Shown piece by piece: positions 11,699-20,537 of a stretch of DNA of 64,000 nucleotides. Numbering within the stretch: position 1 is the first letter of the stretch; the number at the start of each line of letters is the position of its first letter. A program made the position numbers and the translations under genes. The stretch comes from Symsagittifera roscoffensis (lineage: Eukaryota > Xenacoelomorpha > Acoela > Convolutidae): NCBI RefSeq assembly GCF_963678635.1, contig NC_087070.1:21807461-21871460 (forward strand), read 5' to 3'. The notes below the pieces were generated by a model. That model saw nothing but the letters and a program-made list of their open reading frames with translations. It ran no database searches and was not told the origin of the DNA.

Positions 11699-12498
11699 TG
11701 TTTTTCTACGACGGGATCACCCAAGGTGTCGCTAGGATCCGGGATTGTTACTCGATTTGTCTCTGCTGGGATCCGTGTCTCCGTTGTTTGACTCATTTCT
11801 CGAGGCGTCAAGAGCTCCATCGGGGACTGCCCACGAGGAATATCCCTTGCAGGTATCACTTTCTCCACGGCCGTTGTCAACGCCACCTGCTCCGATTGCT
11901 CTTTGTATTCCTGCCTTAAGCGCTCAATCTCTTGACCCTGCTTTTTGTTGCAGTCTTCAAACAACTTTCTCCACATGTCCCGATCTTCCTCCATCTGGAG
12001 CATGCTTCTGGTCATCTCGTCCAGTTCCTTCTTCGTACTTTTCAGCTCATCGTTCACCTCATCCAGATCTTGCATGGTTTGGTTCGTCTGAACTTTCTGT
12101 CCTACTTTCGCCCTTTTTGGTGGCACAGCTGCTCTCAGTGGTGAACCAGACGAGGTCGCCTCGCTGTTCATTTCCCGATGCATTCTCGTCAGCCCAGGTT
12201 TGGTCTTGGAGGGCATTGGCATCTCACCTGGTTGGTAAGTCCTAGAACTTCCCAGTCCAGGCTCATTCGCCAAGTCACTCCCTGAGAGAGCCCCGTTTCT
12301 CCACCTCATCACTCTCATGTTCGGGCGGTCTAGTACTCCTCTTTCTCCATATGCTGCCATCAACAGGACTTCCGTGGGGCGGTCCCCACGGTTGTCGTGC
12401 CCCAATATGTTGATCAGGGCGGTCAGCAACATGACTACCTCTGGGTCCTCCAGAGCGAAGTCTCGGTCGATCAGCCGACGATAGATCGCATCTATCAT
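11695..12498 (-). CDS. coiled-coil ORF upstream of the SGNH ORF (267 aa)
   Basis: The N-terminal 90 residues form a helical region matching Element B's homologue (an YRRL...V..L.A repeat pattern, then TEVLLM/TEAVLM). A proline- and serine-rich linker follows, then a predicted coiled coil at about residues 145-215 with heptad spacing (LDEVNDELKSTKKELDEM region). The same frame extends upstream to an ATG at 12555 but is cut by a TAG at 12514-12516, so either translation starts at 12498 or this copy is damaged at its N-terminus. The 3' end overlaps the hydrolase ORF by 4 bases. The coiled coil could oligomerise a downstream esterase if the two are made as a fusion; that is inference. Confidence 0.6.
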   Translation of the reverse strand: MIDAIYRRLIDRDFALEDPEVVMLLTALINILGHDNRGDRPTEVLLMAAYGERGVLDRPNMRVMRWRNGALSGSDLANEPGLGSSRTYQPGEMPMPSKTKPGLTRMHREMNSEATSSGSPLRAAVPPKRAKVGQKVQTNQTMQDLDEVNDELKSTKKELDEMTRSMLQMEEDRDMWRKLFEDCNKKQGQEIERLRQEYKEQSEQVALTTAVEKVIPARDIPRGQSPMELLTPREMSQTTETRIPAETNRVTIPDPSDTLGDPVVEKQ

Positions 12499-12555
12499 CG
12501 GTCCTACATATGCCTAAGCCAGGTCCATCAATTCATCCATGTTGAAGTTATCCAT

Positions 12556-13016
12556 TCTATTCTTTCAAGTTTGATTTGATTCGATTCGATTCCAAGGTTT
12601 TGACTCAAGTGAGTAATTAAATGATCAATCAGGATCTAGAAAAGAAATCACAATTATCACACTTGTCAGTTTCACCTTAACATATATCGTTAAAATTTGC
12701 TTAAAAACAGTTCAGATAAAAAGATATTTATCCTAAAATTTATTAAAATCAATTGGTCTCTAAAATTTTGGAAATCGACCTAAGATTGGACAGTTCAAAC
12801 TTTGGATCTATTCCTAAGATCGTCATTTAGTTGTTCATGGTCACTAACCCCTACTTACCCATGATCTTAATAACCTAACACATAACATAACATAACATAA
12901 CATAACATAACATAACATAACATAACATAACATAACATAACATAACATAACACATATTCCATACAACTTAGTCTTTGGCCTAACACTCTCTCGCACATCA
13001 CTCAGCCTATACTTAA
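12556..13016 (-). other. intergenic region of Element A between the macro-like gene and the coiled-coil gene
   Basis: This AT-rich 460-bp gap is the longest non-coding stretch inside the cargo region and contains a pentanucleotide array at 12880-12955. Element B has a different tandem repeat at the same relative position. It could hold an internal promoter or splice acceptor for the distal ORFs; neither is identifiable by eye. Confidence 0.5.
12880..12955. repeat. (CATAA)n microsatellite
   Basis: About 14-15 perfect head-to-tail copies of a 5-bp unit CATAA. The surrounding sequence is unique. Confidence 0.95.
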
Positions 13017-13871
13017 TTAATATTTCTTATATAGATATACTTGTATATTCGTATCAGAGAATATCACATGTACAAGCGCGTACAATTCCCGAGGATGCAG
13101 TCTTCCTCTGTTTGGATCGTACACTGGAAGCGAGAGCTCCTACACGTCCATTTCCACAAGCAAGTCCCTCAGCCTCGTCAAGGACAAGACTAGGTTCTCC
13201 GGGTCCACGTGCTGCTTCTCCGTCGCCCTCGTTACCAAGAAGCATAAGTATTTTCCCGGTATCTGCGACGCCGCCGGAGGTAAGGCTGCTACGCCCCCTA
13301 TCCCTGGTCTTTAGTTCCAAAGGAACTCCACGTTTTTGTATTCTCTCTTAAAATCTGATACTAATGCTGTCCTAAAACTCATGTCTGCGAAGATTGCTAT
13401 CCCACATGTTCTGTTTGTGAGTATGAAATCACTGTCCGTTAGTATTATGTTACTTGAATATTCATTTGGTAAGTTAAAATATGATTCAACCATCCTGCCT
13501 ATGTCAGGTTTCTTAGGTTCTTCGCCTGTTTCTGCTTCTAAGTCTCCTGTTTCTCTTGCTATTCTTAATTTTTTTATTATCAAGTTTTCAGTGTGGGTAA
13601 GTCCTACCCCCACTCCCCGGACAAAAATATCCATCGACGTCCCCGTCGATCGCATACCGGGTATCAAGTCGAGGTTAGAAGCAGGAATGAGTAGTCGTCC
13701 TTCCTGGGCAGCCCAGGAAGGATCATCTTGTTCGGTCTTGATGAATTTCATGCTTTCATGATCTACGTCTTGAATCGTGACGCTGGTCTCCTCAGGATCC
13801 GAGGTCGTTCCATTCAGCCATTCTAAGACACGCAGGTTCGTCAAGTCTTGTTCACAATGACGTGCACACAA
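13017..13871 (-). pseudogene. macro-domain-like accessory gene of Element A, two internal stops
   Basis: One frame runs from 13871 to a TAA at 13017-13019 but is cut by TAA at 13311-13313 and TAG at 13140-13142. Across both stops the conceptual product stays co-linear with Element B's ORF at 37224-38067. The C-terminal 170 residues resemble a macro (ADP-ribose-binding) fold of the small OARD1/TARG1 type: a TDSDFIL strand, a FADMSF-x7-DFKREY segment, a GG loop before a KYLCFLVTR strand, a long helix, then VYDPNRG and a last helix ending VHVIF. Macro domains bind or remove ADP-ribose. The assignment rests on pattern and length, not on a search, and the usual catalytic residues are not certain. 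It follows integrase and precedes the coiled-coil gene. Confidence 0.5.
13591..13650 (-). other. 60-bp nucleotide block conserved between Elements A and B, with hairpin and purine tract
   Basis: 58 of 60 bases match Element B at 37811-37870, including every third codon position across the FVRGVGVGLTHTEN stretch. In sense orientation it reads a perfect 7-bp hairpin (ATCGACG, loop GGGA, CGTCGAT), then TTTTTGTCCGGGGAG and a G-rich run. The flanking coding sequence is much less similar. On the plus strand it contains GGGTAAGT, a consensus splice donor. Confidence 0.85.
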
Positions 13872-14119
13872 TGCTGTTGCTCGTCGTCGAATTCTACCTC
13901 GGGTTTCGACCAGTCGTCAACCCACTCATCGTCGTGATCATCGACTATGTCAATGTCTTGTGACACAGTTATTTCCTCTAGACCCACTACTTCCTCCACT
14001 ATCTTCTTTAGATCTATCCTATCCACTACAAAGTCGTCACCGTAAGGATTGTATTTCTTTCTTGGTCTCGTCCCGTCCATCTGACGATTCTGTATCGTGA
14101 ACGGAAGATTCGGTTCCAA
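13841..14119 (-). CDS. short acidic ORF after integrase, likely Pol C-terminal tail (92 aa)
   Basis: It contains a basic patch followed by RKKYNPYGDDFVVDRI. Element B has a similar RYNRFGDDFLIDKI at 38079-38363. Such a basic-plus-YGD motif is common at the end of gypsy-type Pol proteins, so it may have been joined to integrase before frame damage. The remainder is very acidic (DIDIVDDHDDEWVDD). It overlaps the macro-like frame by about 30 bases. Confidence 0.45.
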   Translation of the reverse strand: MEPNLPFTIQNRQMDGTRPRKKYNPYGDDFVVDRIDLKKIVEEVVGLEEITVSQDIDIVDDHDDEWVDDWSKPEVEFDDEQQHCVHVIVNKT

Positions 14120-14262
14120 GTTCTTGGGAGCCTGTATCTGTTCGGGATCCTGCCAATCTTCCTCTGCGTAGGGTATGGTTTCATCGTCCGCTTCAATCTG
14201 TTCGTTTGGATCCAGGTCCAGCGGTGTATCCGTACCTTCCTCTACGACTTCGTTTCCATTGT

Positions 14263-15736
14263 CTACTCCCTGGTACCTTTTTCATTGACCTCACAAGCAG
14301 GATTCATAATTAGATAATCCCCTTCTTCCATGTCTGCAGGTATACACCAGTCTTCTGTCGATGGATTGTGTGGCTTGATGTTCTCGTAGTGGGCGGCTCG
14401 GCCAGTACTCAGTCTATAAAAGCGTCCTTCTTGGTGCACCTCTGTAATCATGAAGGGTCCCCTCCATTTTTTTAGGAGCTTCTTTGTCCCTTTCGGTGGT
14501 ATAACGTTCTGAAATACCCATACGTAGTCTCCCACCGAGTAAGCCTTTGCACCAGCTGCTTTCTTGTCGAATTTTTTCTTCTGCCTTGCCTGTGCCTGCT
14601 GAGCATTTCGTCTACACAAATCGTTCAACTCCTGTTGGCGTCTGATCACATCCCTCACGTAGACCTGTGGGGACGTTTTCTTTCCCTCATACTCCGGGTA
14701 GAAGAAGGTTAAGGGTAAAGACTTTTCGTGTCCAGTTAGCATCATGTGTGGACTGACTCCGGTGTTGGAGTGTTGCGTGCTGTTATATGCCCCCATCACC
14801 TGTGGAAGGTATCTGTCCCAATCGGTCATGTACCTGGAACAATATACTCTTAGCATCGACACTAACGTCCTATTCTGTCTTTCCACTAAGCCATTCGTCT
14901 GAGGGTGGTATGTCGTGGAGTGAGCCTGAGCGACCTGTGAGCGTCTCATTAGCTCTTTCGTAAGCTCTCCTACGAAAGCTGTCCCATTATCCGTTTGAAA
15001 CGTCATCGGACAACCATGTCTTGCTATCCACGTATTGATCAGGTGGTCGCATGTCTCTTCCGCCGAGGCAGTTATGCAGGGCACGGCCTCTGCATACTTC
15101 GTAAAATGATCTATCATGACCAGCACCTGATTATAACCATTGTCTGTCATGCATATCTTTTGGTGATCTATTTGCACCACCTCGTTGAATTCAGACGACT
15201 CGATCGATTGTAAAGGAAAACGCAACTTCCTTGGATCCTTGATTTGTTGGCATGACAGACATGCTGTTACCCATTTCTCGCATGCCTTTTTCATCCCAGG
15301 CCACTCAAAGCGCTTCAGGATCCTCTGAAATACTTTGTCGATCCCCTGATGGCCCATCTGATCATGTGACTTGAATAATAGTTCTGTCTGATAGAGTTGC
15401 GGTAACACTATCGCGTTATACTTGTTAAGGACTCTGTCTTCCTCCCTTCTTTTGCAAGCCACAATCCCGTCCTTGTTCAAATATAACCTCCCTTCCTTCC
15501 ATGAAGTATTGTCTCAGGATGCGATAACTATCTTCCTCGAGGTCCCCTTTATCCGGCGAACCATTCTCGATCCACCTTTTCAGGTTGCTTGTCATGCGAT
15601 CATTTCTCTGCGCCCTTAGAAGGTCCGAGAGTCTGTATCTCGCCTTCAAGTACGTCTTCATGACCCTCATCTGACTATTCAGCTCGTTGGGTTGATGTGT
15701 GTCTTCTTCCATCTTAACGCACCAAATCTTCGCCAA
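14263..15736 (-). pseudogene. integrase of Element A, frameshifted near 15450
   Basis: Integrase inserts the cDNA into the host genome. The main frame (15480-14263, 405 aa) shows the zinc-binding H-x4-H (HDQMGH) and CLSC pair, the catalytic core with Asp in VVQIDHQ, Asp in FQTDNG and Glu in LVERQN (35 residues between the last two, DD35E), and a C-terminal GPF module (KKWRGPFMITEV). There is no chromodomain. The N-terminal part sits in another frame (15736-15425) and joins at LRQYFMEG; an indel separates them. In the same frame as that N-terminal piece a lone TAA (15785) separates it from the upstream linker. Element B's integrase is close in sequence. Confidence 0.9.
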
Positions 15737-15784
15737 CGGTTGTGTTTCTTGTTCAAACGGCAGAAGATTAGTCCTGACTACCTC

Positions 15785-16306
15785 TTACTGCGGCAACAGG
15801 CTTATCGAGCGTTTCGATACCGCTATTACCTCCAAGTCATCCACTGCGTTGTCAAAGACTCTTTTGCTTGGTATAAGGTAGCGATCACTGTCAGGATCCT
15901 GGTACACCTCTCTGTCCAGGTCCCTTGCCCGAGTTTCCACTAGTAGCGTGTGTATCGCTAGTTCTGACAGTTCTGATCCCGAGCTCGAATTCCTATCTGA
16001 ATAGGTGTCCATTCCTGAGCTTCGGGAATTATCATCCGTCGAAGAGGTTGTGCTGGAGACTGCACGCTCCTCCAGATCATGTCTGTGCTTTCTTCGCATC
16101 CATCTGAACTCCCCGGACAAAACCTTGTTCTCTAGGTCCTGTTTCTCATCAGGAATTTTCTCGTCTATCTCAGACTCCCCGGACAAATTTTCTTGTCCCG
16201 GGTGTTGATCTTGTGATCGCTGGTTCTTCTCTTCATCCGTCTCCCCGGACAAATAGTCTTGCAGCAGGTTTTGTTCTACCACTTCACCCTCTTTATCCCG
16301 GTCCAC
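15785..16306 (-). CDS. Pol linker between RNase H and integrase, with 22-residue repeats
   Basis: This frame is the same as that of RNase H upstream (separated by a lone TGA at 16445) and of the integrase N-terminus downstream (lone TAA at 15785), so all three were probably one Pol reading frame. The region is highly charged and low-complexity. It contains three LSGE motifs exactly 22 residues apart (66 bp), each encoded by TTGTCCGGGGAG or nearly so. No catalytic motif is visible. It may be a spacer; the conserved DNA core suggests the nucleic acid matters too. Confidence 0.55.
   Translation of the reverse strand: MDRDKEGEVVEQNLLQDYLSGETDEEKNQRSQDQHPGQENLSGESEIDEKIPDEKQDLENKVLSGEFRWMRRKHRHDLEERAVSSTTSSTDDNSRSSGMDTYSDRNSSSGSELSELAIHTLLVETRARDLDREVYQDPDSDRYLIPSKRVFDNAVDDLEVIAVSKRSISLLPQ
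16109..16253 (-). repeat. three 66-bp-spaced copies of CTCCCCGGACAAA
   Basis: The 13-mer CTCCCCGGACAAA occurs at 16109-16121, 16175-16187 and 16241-16253 with identical 66-bp spacing, while the rest of the 66-bp units has diverged. Its first ten bases equal the sequence flanking both 3' LTRs. Confidence 0.9.
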
Positions 16307-16444
16307 AAAGGTGACGGTTTTCTTTCGCTTGCTGCTCCCCTGTTCTTTCTGTCCGTGAGAAGTACTGGTTAAAATCTCTTGGGGTATTGAGGATACTAGT
16401 TGCTGAACTATTGTCCTACAATCCCTCTCGTTCTCTTCGTGCTG

Positions 16445-17473
16445 TCATCTGGACGGCATGATCTTCACCTTTTCACTGACTGTTAGCGATGCCACTGCTG
16501 CTGTCCACTCGGGGTCATCTCTGGTCACTTCTCTTTCTGATAATCCACCCAGCATCCGCATCACTTGCGGTGTGACTTGCACCGTCTTATCCAATAATGA
16601 GAGGCTGTTTATGTTCATGCGGGAGAGTTCTTGCTGGACCAGGTTCGAGCGCAGCAACAGATCCAAGGGGACCGGGTCCTCATTGGATAGGATCTTTATC
16701 TCGGCTGCTTTCTCTACAGGTAACTCAGGGTGCCCTGGAATTGGATGTCCAGACTTATCCAACCATCTCGTTAAGGGAAGCGCTTCATAAGTTTCTTTGT
16801 CCAGAAACGAGAATCCCTCCTTTATTTCCGCCTGATTGGCCTGCTTCTGCTCCAATCTTTCATAGAACTCAATTTTCTTGCTGAGGCTGTCAGCATTCTG
16901 GTGTTTATCACGCATCCTATGTTCGATTATCATATGGTAGCCATCCAATCTTACTATCCATCTACCAATATAACTCTGATCCATCGAGTAGGTTTTCAAC
17001 CAGGATAACGCTCTGTTGTCCACGCGTAACTTGAAGGGAGCGCTCCCCAAGTATGCACGGTACTTTTCCACGAAGGTGACCACTGCAAACATTTCTGCTT
17101 TTGATGCGCCATATTTCATCTCTGTGTCACTCAAGACCTTGCTGCCGTATGCAATGGGACGGAGAACTGTTCTTCCGTTCCATTCTTGCTCTTGATGCAA
17201 GATTCCTGAGATGGCCACCACCGATGCGTCTGTGTCGAGAACATACATGCCCTTTTCTGTAGGCATGCCCAGCACTGGCGCTTCGCACAGTTCCCGCTTT
17301 ATGTTCTCGAAAGCAACCTGTGCCTCATCGTTCCATTCGAACTTTTTCCCCTTGTTGCGTATCAGCTTCTGCATCGGATACACCTTGTCCGCATATCCTT
17401 TTATGAATTCTCGGTAGTAATTGGCAAACCCTAGGAAGCTCAGGAGCTGTGTGTCCGTTCTGGGGACTTCCAT
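16445..17473 (-). CDS. RT connection and RNase H domain of Element A
   Basis: It begins with the LLSFLGFANYYREFI segment that ends gypsy-type RT palms, followed by RNase H, which removes RNA from RNA-DNA hybrids. Acidic residues expected in the active site are visible in LDTDAS, SKAEMFAV and RVDNRAL, and the H-x-N-A-D-L-S signature appears as HQNADSLS. The upstream RT core lies in a different frame, so an indel near 17450-17470 breaks Pol. A lone TGA ends the frame at 16445. Confidence 0.88.
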   Translation of the reverse strand: MEVPRTDTQLLSFLGFANYYREFIKGYADKVYPMQKLIRNKGKKFEWNDEAQVAFENIKRELCEAPVLGMPTEKGMYVLDTDASVVAISGILHQEQEWNGRTVLRPIAYGSKVLSDTEMKYGASKAEMFAVVTFVEKYRAYLGSAPFKLRVDNRALSWLKTYSMDQSYIGRWIVRLDGYHMIIEHRMRDKHQNADSLSKKIEFYERLEQKQANQAEIKEGFSFLDKETYEALPLTRWLDKSGHPIPGHPELPVEKAAEIKILSNEDPVPLDLLLRSNLVQQELSRMNINSLSLLDKTVQVTPQVMRMLGGLSEREVTRDDPEWTAAVASLTVSEKVKIMPSR

Positions 17474-18036
17474 GTCAACACTGCTTCCACCGCTTCCGGG
17501 TCCGGCCTCACACCATGCCTATCCACCATTCTTCCCAGGTACTTAATCGAATCCTTAAGGATTTCACATTTCGATGGTTTGCACTTCAATCCTGCTCTTT
17601 TCATGCATCCAAAGACCTCATCGAGCCTATCAATGGGGTCTTTCAGGGTCGGTGTCGCTCTGACTACGTCATCCACGTAACACATCACGAGATTCCCGTA
17701 CTTCTTGGTCACTCTCGTCAAAGCCTGAGCCATCAGTCTTTGAAAGGTGGCCGTTGCATTGCACAAGCCGAAGGGCATCCTCTTCCACTGGTACAATCCC
17801 AATTCGCACGCGAATCCGGTCTTCTCTCTGTCCTTCTTTCGCAGAGGGACCTGCCAGAAGGCAGAACCTAAGTCCAATGTGGTGAAGAACTTGGCATCAC
17901 CAAGCTTAGATAGGCTCTTGTCTATTCGCGGTATCGGGTACGCATCTTTTATCGTTACCGCGTTCAAGTAACGAAAGTCGCAACAGAATCTAAGCTGTCC
18001 CCCTTCTTTTTCGCCATTACTACCCCGCAAGCCCAT
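17440..18036 (-). CDS. reverse transcriptase core of Element A
   Basis: Reverse transcriptase copies element RNA into DNA. Motifs in order: RFCCDFRYLNAVT, PIPRID, TTLDLGSAFWQVP (catalytic Asp), MPFGLCNATATFQRLM, then MCYVDDVV (the catalytic YxDD) and KCEILKDSIKYLGR. All belong to a Ty3/gypsy-type RT. The fingers subdomain is in the upstream frame (17964-18944), so an indel near 17990-18030 splits the enzyme. Confidence 0.92.
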   Translation of the reverse strand: MGLRGSNGEKEGGQLRFCCDFRYLNAVTIKDAYPIPRIDKSLSKLGDAKFFTTLDLGSAFWQVPLRKKDREKTGFACELGLYQWKRMPFGLCNATATFQRLMAQALTRVTKKYGNLVMCYVDDVVRATPTLKDPIDRLDEVFGCMKRAGLKCKPSKCEILKDSIKYLGRMVDRHGVRPDPEAVEAVLTWKSPERTHSS

Positions 18037-18944
18037 GGCGATTTCGAGGGTTCTATCATGTCGTATTCAAGCAACATTTCTATTTCCGCTCGGCACGCTT
18101 CCAATTTGTGTGGCGTCATTCGCCTTACGCCTTCCCTATGGGGAACGGCGCCCTCTTCTAGTTCGATTTTGTGTTCGACGAAATTATAGCAACCGATATC
18201 CGCCTTATGTTTTGAAAATACATCTGCGTTCCGATTTAGGAGGTCCCGCAATTTTTCGAAATCTCCCTCACCTATTTTCCCTTTTACATGTTCTATCTCT
18301 GGCAAAACCGGTTTGTCAGATTCTAGTTCATATGACGAGGGGCGTTCCGGAAAATTCGAGCAGCTTGATAAGCCGTCGTCGGTTTCGGATTTCATTGAAA
18401 ACAATTTATGAATAGATTTTAATTCATTAATCCTCTTTAAAATTTTATCTTTATTGGCATGATAAGGACAGTCTTTCACATTATATTTCTTCAAGTTTTG
18501 TGTCTCCTCATAGTCGGTCCTCATCGGCAAAGCGTAGCCAAGCTTCTTTCCACGCTGGATTGAAACCGTGGTGTCCAGTGTGTTCAACAACACACTGACA
18601 CACAGTCCGTTTCGCGTTACCGAGAAGCTCCGGCCTAAAATCACCGAACTCTGACTATTTGGATTCGGTACTAAAGAAACCTGTTTACTATCACTTAACG
18701 AATTCAAATTTCTCATACTAAAAATTGCTACCACAGATTGTCCTGGTTGTAATTTTACTTTTCTATCCAAAAAAATTGGTACCTTTTTTTCGTCTGTTAT
18801 TATCCTATTAATTGGTCTCTTAACATACTTTCGATCCGGGTTCCTAATCCGTATCAGACCGTTGTTCAAGTCAATCATCACGTCAAAATTCCTGACCAAA
18901 TCTCTGCCCAGGATGAATTGGTCGGCGTCGGGAAGCTCATCCAA
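17964..18944 (-). CDS. end of protease and N-terminal part of RT of Element A
   Basis: The frame opens with DADQFILGRDLV, the flap-to-C-terminal ILG motif of retropepsins. A spacer of about 200 residues follows, and then the start of RT (FSKHKADIGCY, the IELEEGA repeat and MLEYDMIEPSKSPWACGVVMAKKK). The catalytic Asp of the protease lies in the upstream frame, so an indel near 18940 interrupts the protease. Confidence 0.85.
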   Translation of the reverse strand: MDELPDADQFILGRDLVRNFDVMIDLNNGLIRIRNPDRKYVKRPINRIITDEKKVPIFLDRKVKLQPGQSVVAIFSMRNLNSLSDSKQVSLVPNPNSQSSVILGRSFSVTRNGLCVSVLLNTLDTTVSIQRGKKLGYALPMRTDYEETQNLKKYNVKDCPYHANKDKILKRINELKSIHKLFSMKSETDDGLSSCSNFPERPSSYELESDKPVLPEIEHVKGKIGEGDFEKLRDLLNRNADVFSKHKADIGCYNFVEHKIELEEGAVPHREGVRRMTPHKLEACRAEIEMLLEYDMIEPSKSPWACGVVMAKKKGDSLDSVATFVT

Positions 18945-20445
18945 AGATCCCGTCCTCCCATGGGGCCACGTAGATAGCTCCTCGATTAGCTGCGGCCAGT
19001 CGGAGATTCGTAGGAATCAGATCTTCCCGCGTGAAGACCATTCTTTCCCAAGTTTTTATCGGCATCACACTCACTACCGCTCCTGTGTCCAGAAGCCCTG
19101 TGACTCCGATTTTTGTTCCGTTGGTGTCGAGCAGTTGTGCTGTCACATCTGCTTCATATCCAATGTGTACCGCGTCTTGTTCCATCATGGCGTCATGGCC
19201 TATCCTGCGGACTTTGAGTTCCTCTTCACCCAAATAGATCTGCCCCATTTGGTCATCATCTGTTGTTACATAAGTCCTGGTGTAGATACTGATTCCATCC
19301 ACGTTCAGCATTATTTGATACGGCCCATAGACCTCCAGGTAGCGTCCATGAAGTTTCTTCATGCGAGGGCCACCCGTCGTTAGTAGTGCTCGCACAGCCC
19401 TCGACTCGGTGCGTGGCTCCACCTGCCTCAGATAATCTGCATATGTGTCTAAATGCATCAAAGTGAACTCAGATGGTTCACTCAGATTTCTTTTTACCTG
19501 GTGTCCAGCCACTGAGATTATCGACTGTATCTTGTTTCCTTGCGGCACCATGCCGAACCTCTTACCGGAGATCACTTTAAGTTTCATGTTCAAACTACTT
19601 GGTACTTTCGTTTCTTCGAACTCCGTTGCTTCGAAGGTATTCAGTTGCTCCTGAAGTTTCTCATTCTCCAGTTCAAGTTTCACTTTTTGTTCGATCTCTT
19701 TCGTCACTAGTTCCTGCTGCACTCTATTTAAAGCATCCCTCGCGGCTGCCCTATAATCGATCTTGAAGTCATCAGCCGCAGTTGCTGGTTCCGGCTCAAC
19801 TGTCTCCTCTGTTACCGCTTGCATTTTCTTTGCCGCCAGCTCTTGAGGTTTATCCTTTCTGCGTGTCTCCGCTTCACTCAAAAGTCGAGCCTTGCTGGCT
19901 TTCACTCCTGACAAAGCTTCTTCATGTCTTGGATGCTTAATGTCTGCCACTGTATCCCAGAATTGCGCACAATCTGATTTAAAATGACCTTCCAAGTTGC
20001 AAAAGAAACACCTCGGGCCGAATTTTGCAATTACTCCTCTCATGAAATCCTCATGGTCCAATTCTGACGCATCTTCGTCCTCGAGGCTAAAGCCTATTGC
20101 CTTCATGCCTTGTTTGTAAGCTGGGCATGCTGACACATGATGGTCCGTTGAACTGCAATTGGCACAAGAGCGTCTCTTGTCCATATCCTCCCTCGGTTTG
20201 TACCAATTGTTCCCTTGGTTTGCTGGTCCGTTGTTAAAATTGTCATAATTGTTCTTGTAGTATCCAGATCTCGAAGGAGGTTTCAACAAAAAATACTCTT
20301 TTGACTTGAGCCTCAACTCCTCTGGTGTTGGCGCATTGGTTGATAGTGGTGTGTAATGCGTTACTAGCATCGTACGAAGTTCATCATTCTTCACACCATC
20401 GATGAATTTTGAGGCTACGGCCAGGTTCATCCTTCGGTTTGACTA
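18937..20445 (-). pseudogene. nucleocapsid zinc knuckles and protease N-terminus of Element A
   Basis: Two CCHC knuckles (C-x2-C-x4-H-x4-C) are clear: CANCSSTDHHVSAC and CFFCNLEGHFKSDC. They bind element RNA during packaging. A charged helical spacer follows, and then the retropepsin active site GLLDTGAVVSVMP. The frame opens after a TAG at 20443-20445. Upstream of that TAG the same frame remains Gag-like back to about 20560, where a one-base indel in a G run moves it out of phase with the main gag ORF. Confidence 0.87.
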
Positions 20446-20537
20446 ATCCGGTTGGCTGCGTCTTCTCAGCATTTCCAGATCATCGAGAAACTTGTCTATC
20501 GTTTCATCTTCTCGTTGCCTCCGTTTCTCGACGCGCA

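Noticed and set aside
12880-12955. (CATAA)n as telomeric repeat
   Set aside because: Wrong unit for nematode (TTAGGC) or other known telomeres, and internal to Element A.
13054-13320. 88-codon frame with a Gly-rich product
   Set aside because: It is out of phase with the macro-like frame, which continues co-linear with Element B across the same bases; the 88-codon frame is a shadow.
3611-13871. An envelope glycoprotein among the cargo ORFs
   Set aside because: No signal peptide, no clear transmembrane anchor and no furin-like site were seen; the hydrolase and coiled coil do not by themselves make an env.
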